Source of the DNA: Williamsia sp. 1135
GTDB lineage: Bacteria > Actinomycetota > Actinomycetes > Mycobacteriales > Mycobacteriaceae
Length of the DNA: 64,000 bases
Direction: 5' to 3'
NCBI RefSeq assembly: GCF_002095395.1
Contig: NZ_MJEI01000090.1
Coordinates: 1-64,000 of the forward strand
Shown: one piece after another, positions 20,120 to 29,135 of the stretch
Layout: each line of letters starts with the position of its first letter
Numbering within the stretch: position 1 is the stretch's first letter
Made by a program: the position numbers and the translations under genes
The notes under the pieces: generated by a model
What the model was told of the DNA's origin: nothing
Database searches by the model: none
Seen by the model: only the letters and a program-made list of their open reading frames with translations

Positions 20120-21661
20120 TCAGGTCGGGATGAGCTGCGTCCGGAGACGGTCTTTGCGTACTTTGCCGCCTGCATTGCGCGGTAGTTCATGCGTCAGCGT
20201 GATGTGTCGCGGACACTTGTACGCGGCCAGGCGCGCCCGACACCACTGCTCGACTTCGGCGTCGGCTGGGGGAGTGGCACCTGGACGCGTGACGATCACC
20301 GCGTGCGGGACCTCGCCCCACTTCGGATCCGGCAGTCCGACGACTGCGACCTCGGCGACCGCCGGATGCGCGGCGATGGTGTTCTCGACTTCTGCGCAGT
20401 AGATGTTCTCGCCCCCGGAGATGATCATGTCCTTGAGGCGGTCGACGAGATAGAGGTAGCCGTCCTCGTCCTCGCGCACCAGGTCGCCCGAGTGGAACCA
20501 GCCACCCCGAAACGCTGCGGCGTTCTCTTCGGGTTTGTTCCAATATCCGCTCATCACCGACGGTCCGCGATAGACGATCTCGCCCACCACTCCCTGTGCG
20601 ACGTCGTTCATCTCGGCGTCGACGACGCGAACCTCCACGTTGAGAAGTGGGGTGCCGATCGATCCGATCTTGCGGGTCGCGTCAGCGCCGCGGAGCACTG
20701 TGGTCACCGGACTGCACTCGGTCTGTCCGAAGGACGTACTCAGCTCCGCCCTTGGGAAGGTGTCGATCAGGGTGCGCAACAGTGTCGTCGAAGCGGGGGC
20801 GCCGCCCCACGCGATGGCTGTCAGAGCGGACAGATCGCGCTCCGCGATGCCGGGTACGGCGCAGACCGCCTGCCACTGCTGAGGGACAAGAAAACACGAC
20901 GACACCCGTTCGCTCTCGAACAGTTCCACGATGGCGGCGGGATCGAACGTGCGTGACCCGGCGATCACCAGGGTGCCGCCGAGGTATATCGAATGCAGTA
21001 CTGCGCTGATACCCCCGATGTGGAACAGCGGGGTCGCGACAAGCCAGACCCGGCATGTGGTCGGGGTACCGGAATGAGCGATGCGGCTTGTCACCTGAAC
21101 GAAGAGATTGTGGTGGCTGAGCACCGCGCCCTTCGGCCGTCCGGTGGTGCCGGAGGTGTACATGATCAGCGCCGGTGTCCCTTCGTCCACCACGGACTCG
21201 ACCGCTGCGTCGGACGCACCGGCCAGCGAGTCGGCGTAGTCGTCGAAGGGCAGTCCGGCACTCGTACCCGGACTCCCGACGACGAGGCCGCCGCGGACGC
21301 CGTCCACGGCAGGGAGAGCTGCGGCGGCCACCGCGGCGCAGTGGGTGTCGACCATGAGGAACACTGCGCCGCAATCGGCGAGCATGTACTCGATCTCCGC
21401 GGCCACACACCGGAAGTTCAGTGGCACCGCGATCGCGCCGATCCGGGTACAGGCCAGTATCGCGACGACGATCACGGGATGGTTGTGCGCCAGTACCGCG
21501 ACCCGATCGCCGGGCCCGATCCCGCGGTCGCCGAGCACTCGGGCCAGGCGGTTGACCTCATGGTCCAGCTCGCGGTAGGTGGTCCCGGTGCCGTCGTGGC
21601 GGATGGCGACCGCGTCCGGCGTCCGGCGCGCGTGCCGGGCCATCTGATCGCTGAGCGTCAT
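20120..21661 (-). CDS. Acyl-CoA synthetase (AMP-binding)
   Basis: The protein of about 513 residues is an ANL-superfamily acyl-CoA ligase that activates a carboxylic acid to its CoA thioester through an acyl-adenylate. The P-loop-like motif MYTSGTTGRPKG, the SFGQTE motif, the hinge GDLVREDEDGYLYLVDR and the C-terminal catalytic lysine in NAGGKVRKDRLR are all visible. The start at 21661 (MTLSDQMARHARRTPDAVA) matches family N-termini; another ATG at 21697 abuts GGAGG too closely to be favoured. It is divergent from a beta-oxidation operon and probably feeds it. Confidence 0.85.
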   Translation of the reverse strand: MTLSDQMARHARRTPDAVAIRHDGTGTTYRELDHEVNRLARVLGDRGIGPGDRVAVLAHNHPVIVVAILACTRIGAIAVPLNFRCVAAEIEYMLADCGAVFLMVDTHCAAVAAAALPAVDGVRGGLVVGSPGTSAGLPFDDYADSLAGASDAAVESVVDEGTPALIMYTSGTTGRPKGAVLSHHNLFVQVTSRIAHSGTPTTCRVWLVATPLFHIGGISAVLHSIYLGGTLVIAGSRTFDPAAIVELFESERVSSCFLVPQQWQAVCAVPGIAERDLSALTAIAWGGAPASTTLLRTLIDTFPRAELSTSFGQTECSPVTTVLRGADATRKIGSIGTPLLNVEVRVVDAEMNDVAQGVVGEIVYRGPSVMSGYWNKPEENAAAFRGGWFHSGDLVREDEDGYLYLVDRLKDMIISGGENIYCAEVENTIAAHPAVAEVAVVGLPDPKWGEVPHAVIVTRPGATPPADAEVEQWCRARLAAYKCPRHITLTHELPRNAGGKVRKDRLRTQLIPT

Positions 21662-21812
21662 GCCGCCGCCCGCGGATGGCGAATCTCGAAGCTGCATCCT
21701 CCACTTGTATCGCGGTGCGGTGGTTAGGCTGGGTCGTTGCGCTGAATTGGTGGTACGCCGACCCTGCAGCGGGTCGATCCGCGCCGTACGACCCCCGACC
21801 CGAACGGATCGA

Positions 21813-22625
21813 ATGATGTCTGAATCGACCGATGTCGTCCTCGCCCACACCGAGGGGCACGTCACCACCTGGACCCTGAATCTCCCGGATTCCCGGAACC
21901 CGATCTCTGGGGATGACGTGGTGGAGCGGCTGGTGGAATTGGTCGAGGCCGCGAACACCGATCCGCAGGCTCGGGTGGTGATCTTGACCGGTGCGGGCAG
22001 CGCCTTCTCGGCGGGCGGCAACGTCAAGGACATGGTCGACGGAAACGGGATGTTCGGGGGGAAGCCGCACCAGATCTATCAGGGGTACCGGCGGGGCATC
22101 CAGAAGCTGGCCCGTGCGGTGTACTCGTGTGAGCTTCCGTTGATCGCTGCGGTGAACGGGCCCGCGGTCGGCGCGGGGTGCGACCTGACGCTGATGTGCG
22201 ACATGAGGATCGCTTCCACCAAGGCGTTCTTCGCCGAGAGTTTCGTCAAACTCGGCATCATCCCCGGAGACGGCGGTGCCTGGCTGCTGCCACGCGCCGT
22301 GGGCGCTGCTCGCGCCGCGGAGATGGCCTTCACGGGAGATCGGGTCGACGCGGCCACCGCGCTCGAGTGGGGGTTGGTGTCCAGGGTGGTCGAACCCGAT
22401 GACCTCCTGACCGCCGCGCAGGAATTGGCTGCGAGGGTCGCCGTCAACCCGCCACATGCGTTGCGGGCGACGAAGCGGCTCCTGCGCGAATCCGGTAGGC
22501 AGGACTTCGACGGATTCCTCGAGCTGTCCGCTGCGATGCAGGCACTCTCGCACCCCACCGACGATCACCGCGAGGCGCTGGCTGCCTTCGGGGAGCAACG
22601 GACCGGAGAGTTCACCGGTGAGTGA
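21813..22625 (+). CDS. Enoyl-CoA hydratase/isomerase
   Basis: The 270-residue crotonase-family protein has the oxyanion-hole segments TGAGSAFSAGGNVKDM and NGPAVGAGCDLTLMCDMRIA, and the FVKLGIIPGDGGAWLLPR stretch of the active site. It should hydrate or isomerise an enoyl-CoA intermediate. It heads an operon with two acyl-CoA dehydrogenases and overlaps the next gene by eight bases. Two adjacent ATG codons could start it. Confidence 0.88.
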   Translation: MMSESTDVVLAHTEGHVTTWTLNLPDSRNPISGDDVVERLVELVEAANTDPQARVVILTGAGSAFSAGGNVKDMVDGNGMFGGKPHQIYQGYRRGIQKLARAVYSCELPLIAAVNGPAVGAGCDLTLMCDMRIASTKAFFAESFVKLGIIPGDGGAWLLPRAVGAARAAEMAFTGDRVDAATALEWGLVSRVVEPDDLLTAAQELAARVAVNPPHALRATKRLLRESGRQDFDGFLELSAAMQALSHPTDDHREALAAFGEQRTGEFTGE

Positions 22626-23748
22626 GCTGCCGTCGCCGGAACAACTCGATGAGTTACGCGGTGAGGTGCGCGCGTTCCTGAATCGCTGTGTGGCCGAAGG
22701 TGTTTTCGTTCCGTCCGTCGATTGCTGGCTGACCGGTTGGGACCCCGACTTCAGCCGGATGTTGGCTGAGCAGGGGTGGCTGGGGATGACCATCCCGGTC
22801 GAGCTCGGCGGTCACGGCCGTGGATTCGTGGAGCGATTCGTGGTGACCGAAGAACTTCTTGCCGTGGGCGCCCCGGTGGCGGCGCACTGGATCGCCGATC
22901 GTCAGGCGGCGCCGACGCTCGTTCGGTTCGGAACCGATGCCCAAAAGTCCCGTTTCCTGCCGGCCATCACCGAGGGGGAGCTCTTCTGGGCCATCGGGAT
23001 GAGCGAATCGGAGTCCGGATCGGATCTCGCCAGTGTGCGCACCAAGGCGACCCGGGTCGAGAACGGCTGGCAGATAAGCGGAACCAAGCTCTGGACGTCG
23101 GGGGCCCACCTCGCACACGGGTTCTTCGCTCTGGCGAGGACTGAACCCGTCGATCCCAAGAATCGGCATGCCGGTCTCAGTCAGTTCATCGTGATGCTCG
23201 ATTCACCGGGCGTCGAGATCAGTCCGATCATCACGATGGGCGGGGACCACCATTTCAACGAGGTGCGTCTCGACGGCGTGTTCGTACCGGACGATCTGGT
23301 GCTGGGAAAGATCGGCGACGGCTGGCATCAGGTGACGTCGGAGTTGGGGTTCGAGCGCAGCGGACCCGAGCGGTTCATGTCGACGTTCGGGGTGCTGGCG
23401 TCGGCGTGCGACGAGATGTCCGCAGGACGCCTGCCGGTGGACGCGTCGGTCGGCCAACTGACCGCCCGGATGTTCGGTCTGCATCAGCTCTCTCGCAATG
23501 TGGCCACCACCCTGTCGCGTGGAGAGGACGCCGATGTCGAAGCCGCTGTCGTGAAGATGCTCGGTACCGGAACAGAAGGCGACGTCGTGGATCTGTTCGA
23601 CCTCATGGTCGACGACAGCGGAACGGCGAGCGTCGACTTCCGGCGCAAGGTTGACGTGGGCGTGACCCAGAGGCCGGGGTTCACCTTGCGCGGCGGTACC
23701 ACCGAAGTGCTGCGCGGCGTGATCGCACGCGGATTGGGGATGCGCTGA
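22618..23748 (+). CDS. Acyl-CoA dehydrogenase
   Basis: The 376-residue flavoprotein has the FAD/substrate segment GMSESESGSDLASVRTKA and the KLWTSGAHLAHGFF middle domain, and ends with RGGTTEVLRGVIARGLGM, the typical C-terminus. It oxidises an acyl-CoA to the 2,3-enoyl-CoA. The GTG at 22618 overlaps the hydratase gene. It is immediately followed by a second, smaller dehydrogenase, as in heteromeric enzymes such as the steroid-degrading FadE pairs of mycobacteria, so a mixed tetramer is plausible. Confidence 0.87.
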   Translation: MSELPSPEQLDELRGEVRAFLNRCVAEGVFVPSVDCWLTGWDPDFSRMLAEQGWLGMTIPVELGGHGRGFVERFVVTEELLAVGAPVAAHWIADRQAAPTLVRFGTDAQKSRFLPAITEGELFWAIGMSESESGSDLASVRTKATRVENGWQISGTKLWTSGAHLAHGFFALARTEPVDPKNRHAGLSQFIVMLDSPGVEISPIITMGGDHHFNEVRLDGVFVPDDLVLGKIGDGWHQVTSELGFERSGPERFMSTFGVLASACDEMSAGRLPVDASVGQLTARMFGLHQLSRNVATTLSRGEDADVEAAVVKMLGTGTEGDVVDLFDLMVDDSGTASVDFRRKVDVGVTQRPGFTLRGGTTEVLRGVIARGLGMR

Positions 23749-24767
23749 TGAGCACGCCCAACCACGAACTCGCTGAGCTGCTCTCGTCGCTCTTCGGGCG
23801 CCATGTGGATTCCGACTCGGAGTCGGCCGAGATCGACCGGAACCTGTGGGCGACCTTGTGCGAGACCGGTCTCGACCGGCTGACCGGTGGCCCTGACAGA
23901 GAAGGTGGGGACGCCGGATGGGCCGAGTCCGCCCTGCTGCTGTGCGCTGTGGGGGCGAACGCCGCCAGGGTGCCGGTCGCCGAGAACGACTTGCTGGCTG
24001 GTTGGCTCCTCGACACGGCAGGTATTGCCGCCCACGACAGCGACATCCGTGTTGCCGCACTACTGGACTCCGACGGCCGGGCCGGCGCCGTGCCGTGGGC
24101 GAGCCAGACCGACAGGCTGGTTCTGTTGTGGCGCAACGGAGATGATTGGCAGGTCTCGGACCTCGCGCGGTCGGAGGTTGGTGTCGAGTCCGGTCGGAAC
24201 AGGGCGGGTGAATCACGCGATGCGGTGGTCGTGGACACCCCACGCCTGGACGGAACCCCTGTATCCGCGACGGTGGCAACCGAATATCGCTTGCGCGGTG
24301 CCTTGACGAGAAGCCACCTGATGGTCGGCGCGATGAGCCGCATTCAGCAGATCGTCATCGAACATGCCGGAGCCCGCGTGCAATTCGGCCGCCCACTGGC
24401 GAAGTTCCAGGCGGTGCAGCACATGGTCGCCGCACTCGCTGCCGAGGCCGCGCTCGCGGCTGCCACCACCGCCGCTGCCGCAGACCTGGCCGGGACACAC
24501 GGCTTCGGTGATCCGCGAACAGCTCTGGTGGTCGCGGCGTCGAGGTCTGTGACCGGTCACGCCGCCTCGGTGGTGGTACGCAACGCCCACCAGGTCCTCG
24601 GTGCCATCGGCTTCACCCGCGAGCACGAGCTGCATCGCTACACCAACAGGTTGCTTTCGTGGCGAGCCGAATACGGATCTGTCAGGTCGTGGGATGACGA
24701 GCTCACCCGGGTGGCGGTAGACGCCGGCACGAAAGGGCTCTGGCCTTTGCTGGCGAGTGGCGGCTGA
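23748..24767 (+). CDS. Acyl-CoA dehydrogenase-like protein (second subunit)
   Basis: The 339-residue product is a shortened acyl-CoA dehydrogenase. The C-terminal helical domain is clear (GARVQFGRPLAKFQAVQHMVAALA in part, and HQVLGAIGFTREHELH), but the N-terminal domain is degenerate and the SESESGSD-type FAD loop of its neighbour is not recognisable. This suggests a partner subunit rather than an independent enzyme. The ATG shares one base with the preceding stop codon, so the two are coupled. Confidence 0.8.
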   Translation: MSTPNHELAELLSSLFGRHVDSDSESAEIDRNLWATLCETGLDRLTGGPDREGGDAGWAESALLLCAVGANAARVPVAENDLLAGWLLDTAGIAAHDSDIRVAALLDSDGRAGAVPWASQTDRLVLLWRNGDDWQVSDLARSEVGVESGRNRAGESRDAVVVDTPRLDGTPVSATVATEYRLRGALTRSHLMVGAMSRIQQIVIEHAGARVQFGRPLAKFQAVQHMVAALAAEAALAAATTAAAADLAGTHGFGDPRTALVVAASRSVTGHAASVVVRNAHQVLGAIGFTREHELHRYTNRLLSWRAEYGSVRSWDDELTRVAVDAGTKGLWPLLASGG

Positions 24768-24909
24768 GAACTGAAGTGGCACGTGGTCGCGTGAGCGCAG
24801 GGGAGGGCCGCGCGTGATGCAGAGAGGAACGCGGGCGCGAAGCGTCCACGTGACGAACGAAGAACGCGCACCAAGGCCCGCGACGAAGCGAACCATCAAA
24901 CACAGGCAG

Positions 24910-26076
24910 CTAGCAGAGCTCCAGGATGGTGGCGTTCGCCATGCCGCCACCCTCGCACATCGACTGCAGCCCGTACTGAATGCCGTTGTTACGCATGCGG
25001 TGGATCATCGTTGTCATCAGGCGCGCTCCGGAACCGCCGAGGGGGTGACCGAGCGCCATGGCGCCGCCGTCGGGGTTGAGCCGGCTGTAGTCCGCTCCGG
25101 TGCTGCGTTGCCATCCCAGGGACACCGACGCGAATGCCTCGTTGATCTCGAAGGTGCCGATGTCGTCGATCGACATCCCGGCTCGTGAGAGCACCTTGGC
25201 GGTGGCGGGGATGGGGCCTTTCAGCATGGTGATGGGATCGGCGCCGACGACGGATACCGAATGCACTCGTGCGATCGGCGTCCAGCCGTACACCGTTGCC
25301 AATTCGCTGGTGGTGATCAGCAGTGCCGCCGAGCCGTCGGAGATCTGCGAGGCATTGCCCGCGGAGATGACGCCGTCCTCTTTGAAGGGGGTCTTGAGCC
25401 CTGCCAACTTGTCGAGGTTGCCGCCGCGACGAATGCCTTCGTCGGTGCTCACCACCGTGGTGGTGCCGTCCTCCGCGGTCACGGTGATCGGCGCGATCTG
25501 GTCCACGAAACGGCCCTCATCTGTGGCGGCGGCGGCTTTTTCGTGGGAATCGAGGGCGTGCTGGTCCAGATCTGTTCGGCTCAAACCGAATTCGTCGGCG
25601 ATCATCTCGGCGCCGATGCCCTGGTTGAACGCAAAGTTGTCGTATCGCTCGCGAACCATGGGCCCGAACGGCTTTCCGTGTGCACCCTCGGCTTTCGCCG
25701 CACCCATCGGCACCCGCGACATCGACTCGACACCGCCTGCGATCGCGACGTCGTAGTGGCCGGCGATGACCCCGGCGACAGCGAGATGCACGGCCTGCTG
25801 CGACGACCCGCACTGGCGGTCGACGGTGAAGCCCGGTACCTCTTCGGGCCAGCCGGCCGCGAGTACGGAGTACCGGCCGATGCAGCCGGCTTGTTCACCG
25901 ACCTGGGACACGCAACCCCAGACGACGTCGTCGACCCGCGCCGGGTCCAGATTGTTGCGGGCGGCCAGCGCCTGGAGAACCTGGGCTGACAGGTCCACCG
26001 GATGCAGACCGGACAGTCCGCCTCCTCGCTTGCCGACGGGGCTCCGGACGGCGTCGACGATCACAGCATCGCGCAT
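24910..26076 (-). CDS. Acetyl-CoA acyltransferase (thiolase)
   Basis: The 388-residue protein is a thiolase, splitting a 3-ketoacyl-CoA into acetyl- or propionyl-CoA and a shorter acyl-CoA. The acylated cysteine lies in VDRQCGSSQQAVH, followed by NEAFASVSLGW, the catalytic histidine in GGAMALGHPLGGSGAR and the second cysteine in MCEGGGMANATILE. It lies 39 bases downstream of a broken acyl-CoA dehydrogenase gene on the same strand, probably in one transcript, and beside genes for the earlier beta-oxidation steps. Confidence 0.9.
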   Translation of the reverse strand: MRDAVIVDAVRSPVGKRGGGLSGLHPVDLSAQVLQALAARNNLDPARVDDVVWGCVSQVGEQAGCIGRYSVLAAGWPEEVPGFTVDRQCGSSQQAVHLAVAGVIAGHYDVAIAGGVESMSRVPMGAAKAEGAHGKPFGPMVRERYDNFAFNQGIGAEMIADEFGLSRTDLDQHALDSHEKAAAATDEGRFVDQIAPITVTAEDGTTTVVSTDEGIRRGGNLDKLAGLKTPFKEDGVISAGNASQISDGSAALLITTSELATVYGWTPIARVHSVSVVGADPITMLKGPIPATAKVLSRAGMSIDDIGTFEINEAFASVSLGWQRSTGADYSRLNPDGGAMALGHPLGGSGARLMTTMIHRMRNNGIQYGLQSMCEGGGMANATILELC

Positions 26077-26115
26077 GTGAATTTCACTCCTGAAAGGTTG
26101 TACCGGCGAGATTAA

Positions 26116-27287
26116 TTAGATACCAAGGGATTTTGCGATGATGGTCTTCATGACCTCGCTGGTGCCGCCGTAGATCCTCGAGACGCGCGAATCGGCGTAG
26201 AGCCTGGCGATCGGGTACTCGGTGACGTACCCGTAGCCGCCGTGCAGCTGTAGGCACTTGTCGATGACGCGGCCTGCGCCCTCGGTGCAGAACAGCTTCG
26301 CTTTGGCGGCATCGGCCACCGACAGGTCGCCGGCGTCGTGCAGTTCCAGCGCGCGATCGGCCATCAGGACGATGGCGTCGACGTCCGTCGCGCATTCGGC
26401 CAGTACGAACTTCGTATTCTGGAACGCCGCGAGTGGCTTGCCGAAGATCGTGCGTTCTCTGACGTAGTTGATGCCGTGCTGCAGCGCTGCCTGGGCGGAC
26501 GCGGATGCCTGCAGGGCGATCGTGAGGCGTTCCTGCGCGAGGTTGTGGGTCAGATAGTTGAAGCCTTCGCCTTCGTCGCCCAGGCGGTCGGTGACCGGTA
26601 CCCGGACGTTGTCGAAGTTCAGTTCGGCGGTGTCGGAGGCCTTCAACCCGATCTTGTCGATCTTTCGGCCGACAGAGAAGCCTTCGGATTTCGTGTCGAC
26701 GCACAAGATCGTCAATCCGGACCGGCGGTTTTCTTCCGTGCTGGTGGCGGTGCGGCAGATCACGAGGATGAGATCGGCGAGCGCTCCGCCGGTGATGATG
26801 GTCTTGCCGCCGTTCAGGATGTAGTGGTCATCCTCTTCGGACAGCTTGGCCGTCGTGGAGATGTTCGCCAGATCGGAGCCGGTTCCGGGCTAGGTCATCG
26901 CGATCGCGGTCATGATGTCGCCCGAGACGAATCCAGGTAGCCAGCGCTGTTTCTGTTCCTCGGTCGCGTACTCGACGAGATACGGGAGGATCAGGTTCGA
27001 GTGCACCGAGTACGAACCAAAGGTGACTCCGGCGCGGGCCGCTTCCTCGGTGACGACTGCGGTGAACTTGAACGTCTTCGCGCCGCCGCCGCCGAACTCT
27101 TCTGGGGCCTCGATGCCGAGGATGCCGAGCTCGCCGAGTCTGTTGCAGAACTCGCGCGGCGGATGGCCCTGCAGTTCCCAATCGTGGTGCACGGGTGCGA
27201 CTTCTCGACTGATGAAGTCGCGCAAGCCTTGCGAAAAGCCTCATGTTCCTCGTCGAACACTGTCCGAAGCACTGCCCCTCCATCCAC
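26116..27287 (-). pseudogene. Acyl-CoA dehydrogenase, inactivated (frameshift plus amber codon)
   Basis: Reading the minus strand from GTG 27287, an acyl-CoA dehydrogenase N-terminus (RTVFDEEHEAFRKA) goes out of frame near 27222-27230, where a single missing T in a short T run explains the shift. The next frame continues as RDFISREVAPVHHDW to AIAMT, then meets TAG at 26892-26890 where the family has the conserved glutamate of MTEPGTGSD, a GAG-to-TAG change. The same frame then runs on without another stop through PGTGSDLAN, INYVRERTIFGKP and GGYGYVTEYPIARLY to IIAKSLGI at 26116. The gene is otherwise full length and well conserved, so decay is recent or one lesion is a sequencing error. Confidence 0.88.
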
Positions 27288-27373
27288 AGATGCCTAGGCC
27301 GCAGGCAGTGCGACACAGGTACGAATTCGAACTTAGAGCACCTGTGGATGAAGTGAGGGCAGTATCGGTTTTC

Positions 27374-27826
27374 TCAGCCGAGAGGAATCTGCACGGTGCC
27401 GTTGTTGAAGCAGCCCTTGCCGGTCTGGAAGTCGCCTGCGAAACCGAGGCCGCCCACGCAGGTCGGAGCGGTTTGGCCGTCCACGGTCACTTCGCCACCG
27501 GGGCCGGCGATGCCGATCGAGAGACCGGGGTTGACGCCGGTCATGTTAACTGTGGCTCCTTCGCCGATGGCGATGGCAGCGGGGCCGGAGAAGTTGTCGC
27601 CCTGCACGCTCGCCTGGCCACCGTCGACGGTGATGGCCAGTGTGAGTCCGGTGGGGCCGGAGCTGACGATGCACTGGTCGGTGGACGTCGCCTGGCCGGG
27701 AAGGCCTGGACAGATGGACACCTGCGGCGGCGCTGCCGAGGCTGCGGGTGCGGCGGCGAACGCCAGTGCGGCGGTGCCGGCCGTGGCAGCGAGAACACCC
27801 AGGGTTGTACGCGCGATTCGAATCAT
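27374..27826 (-). CDS. Secreted protein of unknown function
   Basis: The 150-residue protein begins with a Sec signal peptide rich in Ala (cleavage near residue 31 after ASA). The mature part is Gly-rich with alternating hydrophobic residues, has four cysteines that could form two disulfides, and reads like a small beta-rich domain. I do not recognise the family with certainty; similar exported proteins are common in Gordonia and mycobacteria. The ATG at 27826 has GGAGAG seven bases upstream. Confidence 0.7.
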   Translation of the reverse strand: MIRIARTTLGVLAATAGTAALAFAAAPAASAAPPQVSICPGLPGQATSTDQCIVSSGPTGLTLAITVDGGQASVQGDNFSGPAAIAIGEGATVNMTGVNPGLSIGIAGPGGEVTVDGQTAPTCVGGLGFAGDFQTGKGCFNNGTVQIPLG

Positions 27827-27902
27827 TTGAACTCTCCTCATCATGTGCGGTGTAGCGGACTTCTGTTATTCGAAGCCGCACCTGATAGGGATGGTTCCTA
27901 AA

Positions 27903-28478
27903 CTATAGATTTTCTAAACTACCGCTGACGTTCAACCCGGCCTGCAGAGCGAGTGAGTCGAGCATCTGCTGAGCCACCCACCCGAGCGAACTCACGTCGT
28001 GCGGCATTGCGGCCTGCTCGTAGCCGATGAGGATGTAGATCGCCCAGCTGGCGAACCCCTGCGCCTTCTCGAGGTCGCCGAGCAGGTCGAACGCCGATTC
28101 GTAGACGATGGCGTAACGGTTCTTGTCCACTTCTTCCTGGATCGGCCGCACCTCGGGGCTCACACTGCTCCAGGTGCGGATCGCTGCCTCGGCGCCGTGC
28201 GGGAGTGCCAGGCCCACCTGGATGAGCAGGCTGACCCGCTCGAAGGGGTCGGGGATCGCCCGGGCGGCCTCCATCTGACTCACCGTCCGGGTTTTGAGCC
28301 AGTATTGGAGCAGTGCCTCGGTGTAGGCGCCCCAGTTCTTGAAGAAGTGGTAGAAGGACCCGGTGGTGACACCGAGACGGTTACACACCTCTGACAGTTT
28401 GAGAGTTCCGTAACCCTCGTTGGCAAGGATGTCGAGCCCGGTCTCGAAGTACGCGTCGCGCGACGCCGGTGTTCCCAT
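27903..28478 (-). CDS. TetR-family transcriptional regulator
   Basis: The 191-residue protein has an N-terminal TetR DNA-binding domain, with the helix-turn-helix in LSEVCNRLGVTTGSFYHFFKNWGAY, shortened here to NRLGVTTGSFYHFF, followed by an all-helical ligand domain. The ATG at 28478 was chosen because it begins directly before the domain; longer frames upstream run into the lipoprotein gene. It starts two bases after the lipoprotein stop codon, so the two are probably cotranscribed. Its targets are unknown; the nearby lipid-metabolism genes are candidates. Confidence 0.85.
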   Translation of the reverse strand: MGTPASRDAYFETGLDILANEGYGTLKLSEVCNRLGVTTGSFYHFFKNWGAYTEALLQYWLKTRTVSQMEAARAIPDPFERVSLLIQVGLALPHGAEAAIRTWSSVSPEVRPIQEEVDKNRYAIVYESAFDLLGDLEKAQGFASWAIYILIGYEQAAMPHDVSSLGWVAQQMLDSLALQAGLNVSGSLENL

Positions 28479-28480
28479 GG

Positions 28481-28975
28481 CTATTCGATCGAGAATCCGA
28501 AGGCGTCGCTGCCCTTGGTGCAGCGTGAGAGCACTCCGCGGGTCTGCGACGGGCCACAATCCCAACCGCTCACCTGTTGGGGACTCCCGGTAGCGATCTT
28601 CGGGCCGTACTCCTTGGCGATCGGCATCACCACTGCGCAGTCCACAGAACCTCCAGGAAAAATGATGACGTGCAATGCACCGTCGGGGCCGTTCACAGTC
28701 TCGCACCGGGTGCCCTCGACATCGGGCAGTTTCTTCGAATCGGGTATCGACGTCGCCGGGGGAAGCGAGGGTCCGGGCACCGCCGGGGCGTTGGAATTCT
28801 GGGCGGACGCGGTGCGGCTCGGGCTGGGGTCCGCCGGCGCAGACGACGCAGGGCCCGTCGTATCGGACGGTGTTTCCGACGCGGTCGAATCATCGCCTCC
28901 GCAAGCGGTCAGGGCGGCCACCAGACCTCCGACCATCACAGCACTTCCGATGAACCGAGGTAGGCGTGTGCGCAT
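28481..28975 (-). CDS. Putative lipoprotein
   Basis: The 164-residue protein starts with a signal peptide ending in the lipobox LTAC, with the lipidated cysteine at about residue 25, followed by a Ser/Thr/Pro-rich linker. The C-terminal 85 residues contain four cysteines and a compact domain I cannot assign. The ATG at 28975 gives the correct short n-region. It is divergent from the second TetR gene and cotranscribed with the first. Confidence 0.75.
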   Translation of the reverse strand: MRTRLPRFIGSAVMVGGLVAALTACGGDDSTASETPSDTTGPASSAPADPSPSRTASAQNSNAPAVPGPSLPPATSIPDSKKLPDVEGTRCETVNGPDGALHVIIFPGGSVDCAVVMPIAKEYGPKIATGSPQQVSGWDCGPSQTRGVLSRCTKGSDAFGFSIE

Positions 28976-29079
28976 GGTGACAACCGTATCGAACGAAACA
29001 CCCCTTAGTGACCCTTGGTGACCGTGGCAGTCAAGTGTGACGCCGGTCATCGGCGGGATGACGAGTGACCGATTCGACA

Positions 29080-29119
29080 AAATTGCACTACCAGCAAAAT
29101 TTGCAGTGCCCTGCAATTT
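29080..29119. promoter_or_regulatory. Nested palindrome, likely TetR operator
   Basis: The hexamers TTGCAG (29101-29106) and CTGCAA (29111-29116) form an inverted repeat with a four-base spacer, and AAATTGCA (29080-29087) mirrors TGCAATTT (29112-29119). The site lies just before the TetR gene at 29136 and between it and the divergent lipoprotein, the usual place for autoregulation. Confidence 0.5.
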
Positions 29120-29135
29120 CCGTACGCTGGCAGTC

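Noticed and set aside
24768-24909. A small gene between the dehydrogenase operon and the thiolase
   Set aside because: No frame has a plausible start with ribosome binding site and sensible composition; I see nothing in this 142-base gap.
26890-26892. The in-frame TAG as a recoded amino acid (pyrrolysine)
   Set aside because: The position is a conserved Glu in the family, a nearby frameshift also breaks the gene, and no pyl genes are expected in this organism.
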